In this document: positions 6,248 to 8,482 of the stretch, in pieces
Layout of the letters: the number at the start of each line of letters is the position of its first letter
How positions within the stretch are numbered: position 1 is the first letter of the stretch
Assembly (NCBI GenBank): GCA_001483205.1
Contig: JPPB01000312.1
Location: 1-8,482, forward strand
Direction: 5' to 3'
Length of the DNA stretch: 8,482 bases
Source: an alpha proteobacterium 3107
Lineage (GTDB): Bacteria > Pseudomonadota > Alphaproteobacteria > Rhodobacterales > Rhodobacteraceae
The notes under the pieces: model-generated
Seen by the model: the letters and a program-made list of their open reading frames with translations, nothing else
What the model was told of the DNA's origin: nothing
The model's database searches: none
Program-made: the position numbers and the translations under genes

Positions 6248-6538
6248 TCAGCCGTGAGACCGGGCGAACGCGGCTTTCTGCGCTTCCGTCGCTTGCCCCT
6301 GAAACCGCCGTTTCCATTCCTCATAGGCCATGCCATAGAACGCCTCTCGCCCTTCGTCCTTTGTCATCGCGATGCCGCGCGCATTCGCGGCCTCCTGATA
6401 CCAGCGCGACAGGCAGTTGCGGCAGAAACCGGCCAGGTTCATCAGGTCGATATTCTGCACCTCGGGCCGGGCGGCCAGGTGATCGCGCAGGCGGCGAAAG
6501 GCGGCGGCCTCCAGTTCCGTTGTGGTCTTTTCGTCCAT
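6248..6538 (-). CDS. DUF1244 family protein
   Basis: A 96-residue protein of a small, conserved, mostly proteobacterial family of unknown function. The hallmark is GFCRNCLSRWYQEAA (37-51), with two cysteines (39 and 42) spaced CxxC around Arg-Asn, followed by AYEEWKRRFQ (71-80). It is all-helical in appearance, with no signal peptide or membrane segment. The CxxC could bind metal or act in redox, but this is inference. Its start is well supported: AGAGGAG (minus strand, 6546-6552) sits 7 nt before the ATG, the strongest ribosome site of the minus-strand series. It follows the N-formylglutamate amidohydrolase-like gene by 39 nt, a neighbour pairing I associate with Rhodobacterales. Confidence 0.9.
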   Translation of the reverse strand: MDEKTTTELEAAAFRRLRDHLAARPEVQNIDLMNLAGFCRNCLSRWYQEAANARGIAMTKDEGREAFYGMAYEEWKRRFQGQATEAQKAAFARSHG

Positions 6539-6577
6539 TGTCGTTCTCCTCTGGCCAAGAATTTGGTCACGCTCCGG

Positions 6578-7336
6578 TCACGCCCCGGCGGCAGCCAGTG
6601 CGTCCTTCAGCATCGGGGCCAGCCGTGCGGCCCAGGCCGCTTGCCGCGCCCCGTTTGCAATCAGGTCGTTGCGAATCTCGATCATCACGTTCGGGTGGCC
6701 GTTGCGGATCGCGTGTCGGTTGATCGAATCGCCCTCCAGATGCCCGCTGTAAGGCTCATTCGCACCGACGCAAAGGTCAGGCTCGGCCCGCAGCCGCTCA
6801 AGAAGGGGCAAGGCAAGCCGCGTATCGTCGCCATAGAGCAACCCCACATGCCAGGGGCGGGGCGCACGACCGGCAAGCTGCGGTGTAAAGCTGTGGACCG
6901 CCACCATCACCGGGGAGTGCCGCGCCGCCAGCGCCTCGGCGACCGCCCGGTGATAGGGGCGGTAAAAAGCATTCAGCCGCCGTTCGCGCTCTGCTGCGTC
7001 CACATGGCGATTCGCCGGGATGATCGCCCCGTCGGACAGTTTCATCACCAGAGTCGGGTCATTCTCGGCCCGGTTCGGGTCAATCACCAGACGGGAAAAA
7101 CCGCACAGAACCGCCGGGGCACCCAGCCGCCCGGCAAGCGCCCGCGCCACCCCCGCCGCACCCACGTCATAGGCAATGTGACGCGCCATATCCCCGGCCC
7201 CGATCCCCAGATCGCCGCCGTTGATCCACACCGGCACCGTGTTGGCGGCATGGTCGCAGGTCACCATCCAACGCCCGGCGCGACGCGCGCCGATAATGCG
7301 ATAGGGCGGATATGTGTCGGGTTTTTGGAATGTCAT
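6578..7336 (-). CDS. N-formylglutamate amidohydrolase family protein
   Basis: Family members hydrolyse N-formyl-L-glutamate to formate and glutamate in one histidine degradation route (HutG type). The 252-residue protein shows the family motifs: TCDHAAN (26-32), FSRLVIDPNR (80-89), YRPYH (125-129), VHSFTP (147-152) and IEIRNDL (219-225). The His and acidic residues in these motifs are the expected metal and catalytic ligands. No other hut genes are in the window, and the neighbour is a DUF1244 gene, so the true substrate may differ from formylglutamate; for this reason I give no symbol. The ATG at 7336 has a weak ribosome site but places PYRIIGARRAGRW where relatives begin. It is probably the first gene of a four-gene transcript reaching djlA. 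Confidence 0.88.
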   Translation of the reverse strand: MTFQKPDTYPPYRIIGARRAGRWMVTCDHAANTVPVWINGGDLGIGAGDMARHIAYDVGAAGVARALAGRLGAPAVLCGFSRLVIDPNRAENDPTLVMKLSDGAIIPANRHVDAAERERRLNAFYRPYHRAVAEALAARHSPVMVAVHSFTPQLAGRAPRPWHVGLLYGDDTRLALPLLERLRAEPDLCVGANEPYSGHLEGDSINRHAIRNGHPNVMIEIRNDLIANGARQAAWAARLAPMLKDALAAAGA

Positions 7337-7393
7337 CCGAATGTCGCGTTTCTGAACCAGCCTTCCCTATATCAGCGCGCCGCAAAGCGCCAG

Positions 7394-7422
7394 TTGCCGG
7401 TGTGGATAAAATGCGCCATAAA
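7394..7422 (+). promoter_or_regulatory. Candidate promoter for pyk
   Basis: TTGCCG (7394-7399) and CATAAA (7417-7422) are separated by 17 nt and lie 44 nt upstream of the pyk start. Each box matches the sigma-70 consensus at 4 of 6 positions. It is a pattern match only. Confidence 0.35.
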
Positions 7423-7448
7423 ACCGGTGGCCCGGCAAGAGCAAGCAC

Positions 7449-7455
7449 AAAGGAG
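7449..7455 (+). promoter_or_regulatory. Ribosome binding site of pyk
   Basis: AAAGGAG lies 11 nt before the ATG at 7467, slightly long spacing but a strong match. It fixes the start, because the conserved [14 protein letters not shown] follows at once. Confidence 0.75.
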
Positions 7456-7466
7456 CGACACAAGGT

Positions 7467-8482
7467 ATGAGACGCCAGCGAAACGTCAAGATTGTCGCCA
7501 CCCTTGGCCCGGCATCCGATGATTATCAGACGGTCCGCGCCCTGTCCGAGGCCGGGGCCGATGTCTTTCGCCTCAACATGAGCCATGGGGATCAGTCAGA
7601 AATCAGCCACCGGCACCGGATCATTCGTCAGGTGGAGCGCGATCTGGGCTATCCGATTGCAATCCTGGCCGACCTTCAGGGGCCGAAACTGCGCTGCGGT
7701 GTTTTCGCCAATGACGCGGAGACGCTGGAGGAAGGGCAGGGGTTCCGGTTTGATCTCGACCCGGCGGCGGGGGATGCGACCCGCGTTCACCTGCCGCACG
7801 GGGAAATCTTCGAGGCCCTGAAACCCGGCGCGACGCTTCTGGTCAATGACGGCAAGATTCGCCTGCGGGTGGCCGGGTGCGGCGCGGATTATGCCGATTG
7901 CGTGGTTGAGGTCGGCGGGGTGATCTCTGACCGCAAGGGGGTGAATGTGCCCGATGTGGTGCTGCCCCTTGCCGCCTTGTCGGAAAAGGACCGCAGTGAT
8001 CTGGAATTTGTCTGCGGGCTGGGGGTGGACTGGCTGGCCCTGTCTTTCGTGCAGCGGGCATCGGATGTAGAGGAAGCCCGCGCACTGGCCGGGGGGCGCG
8101 CGGCGATTCTGTCCAAGATCGAAAAGCCTGCGGCGGTGAAGAGCTTTGATGAGATTCTGGAGGCGTCCGACGGCATCATGGTTGCGCGCGGCGATCTGGG
8201 GGTGGAGCTGCCGGTGCAGAATGTGCCGCCGATCCAGAAACGCCTGACCCGGGCCTGCCGCCGGGCCGCCAAGCCGGTGATCGTGGCGACCCAGATGCTG
8301 GAATCGATGATCGAAAGCCCGGTGCCGACCCGTGCCGAGGTTTCCGACGTTGCCACCGCGATCTATGAGGGTGCGGATGCGATCATGCTGTCGGCGGAGT
8401 CGGCGGCGGGCGGCTATCCGGTCGAGGCCGTGACCACCATGAACAATGTGGCGGGTGAGGTCGAGGGCGACCCGACCTATCG
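7467..8482 (+). CDS. pyk: Pyruvate kinase (3' end outside window)
   Basis: Converts phosphoenolpyruvate and ADP to pyruvate and ATP, the last step of glycolysis. The first 338 residues are present and open to the edge; the family is about 480 residues long, so roughly 140 remain outside. The TIM barrel starts at [10 protein letters not shown] (8-17). FRLNMSHG (34-41) has the Arg, Asn and Ser that bind PEP and K+. The B domain spans about 75-165, with VNDGKIRL and [10 protein letters not shown]. Catalytic K217 and Mg ligand E219 are in LSKIEKP, and D243 is in [18 protein letters not shown] and [25 protein letters not shown] follow. At the site equivalent to rabbit T113/K114/E117 the sequence is DLQGPK (L70, Q71, K74), the pattern associated with K+-independent enzymes. 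It is transcribed away from the N-formylglutamate amidohydrolase-like gene. Confidence 0.96.
   Translation, partial: MRRQRNVKIVATLGPASDDYQTVRALSEAGADVFRLNMSHGDQSEISHRHRIIRQVERDLGYPIAILADLQGPKLRCGVFANDAETLEEGQGFRFDLDPAAGDATRVHLPHGEIFEALKPGATLLVNDGKIRLRVAGCGADYADCVVEVGGVISDRKGVNVPDVVLPLAALSEKDRSDLEFVCGLGVDWLALSFVQRASDVEEARALAGGRAAILSKIEKPAAVKSFDEILEASDGIMVARGDLGVELPVQNVPPIQKRLTRACRRAAKPVIVATQMLESMIESPVPTRAEVSDVATAIYEGADAIMLSAESAAGGYPVEAVTTMNNVAGEVEGDPTY

Larger units (their letters stand above)
7337..7466. other. Divergent intergenic region between NGAH-like gene and pyk
   Basis: These 130 nt must carry promoters for both directions. For the minus-strand series, TATAGG (7366-7371 complement) is a possible -10 box, but I see no good -35 at the right spacing. 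The pyk-side promoter candidate is listed separately. No operator palindrome was evident by eye. Confidence 0.5.

Noticed and set aside
5724..6317. Longer GNAT start at 6317
   Set aside because: It would overlap the DUF1244 coding sequence by 70 nt and adds a non-conserved N-terminus. The start at 6224 matches the family.
6254..7522. 422-residue open frame on the plus strand
   Set aside because: It runs antisense to the DUF1244 and N-formylglutamate amidohydrolase-like genes and into pyk in another frame. It has low-complexity Pro/Arg/His composition and no family resemblance.

Overview
The window is GC-rich chromosomal DNA from an alphaproteobacterium, most likely a member of the Rhodobacterales. 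I base this on the character of the proteins: the polyphosphate kinase/exopolyphosphatase pair, a soluble TerB-DnaJ protein, the DUF1244 protein beside an N-formylglutamate amidohydrolase-like protein and pyruvate kinase, and a small exported protein of a kind I associate with that order. Species cannot be fixed from the sequence.

Layout. Positions 1-201 hold a repeat-type 3' element (probably the tail of a + strand gene outside the window) and a candidate promoter. ppk (202-2376, +) and ppx (2464-4011, +) make and degrade polyphosphate. They are separated by 87 nt that carry a 10-bp tandem repeat. Positions 4012-4364 have no gene but hold two inverted copies of a dispersed element between the converging genes. 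A minus-strand series then runs leftward from 7336: N-formylglutamate amidohydrolase-like gene, DUF1244 gene, GNAT acetyltransferase, djlA-like co-chaperone and, after a 288-nt gap with more repeat copies and a likely terminator, a small exported protein (4365-4709). Pyruvate kinase (7467 to the window edge, +) is divergent from this series and is cut by the window end.

How the genes relate. ppk and ppx are a clear functional pair. The first four minus-strand genes have gaps of 23-42 nt and are probably one transcript, but they have no obvious shared pathway. Pyruvate kinase is an independent glycolytic gene whose active-site residues suggest a K+-independent enzyme.

The most interesting item is a family of intergenic elements of about 60-90 bp. 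Four fuller copies (41-104 +, 4053-4111 +, 4143-4231 -, 4764-4853 -) consist of one or two GC-rich hairpins followed by a conserved 25-nt tail ending in TTATGCAGAGGTCT or close variants. Each lies in the same orientation as the gene it follows; for the first copy that gene is outside the window and inferred. A partial fifth copy (4927-4976) is inverted relative to its neighbour. They look like a species- or genus-level repeat with a possible 3'-end role in RNA. No mobile-element gene, tRNA, rRNA or CRISPR array was found.
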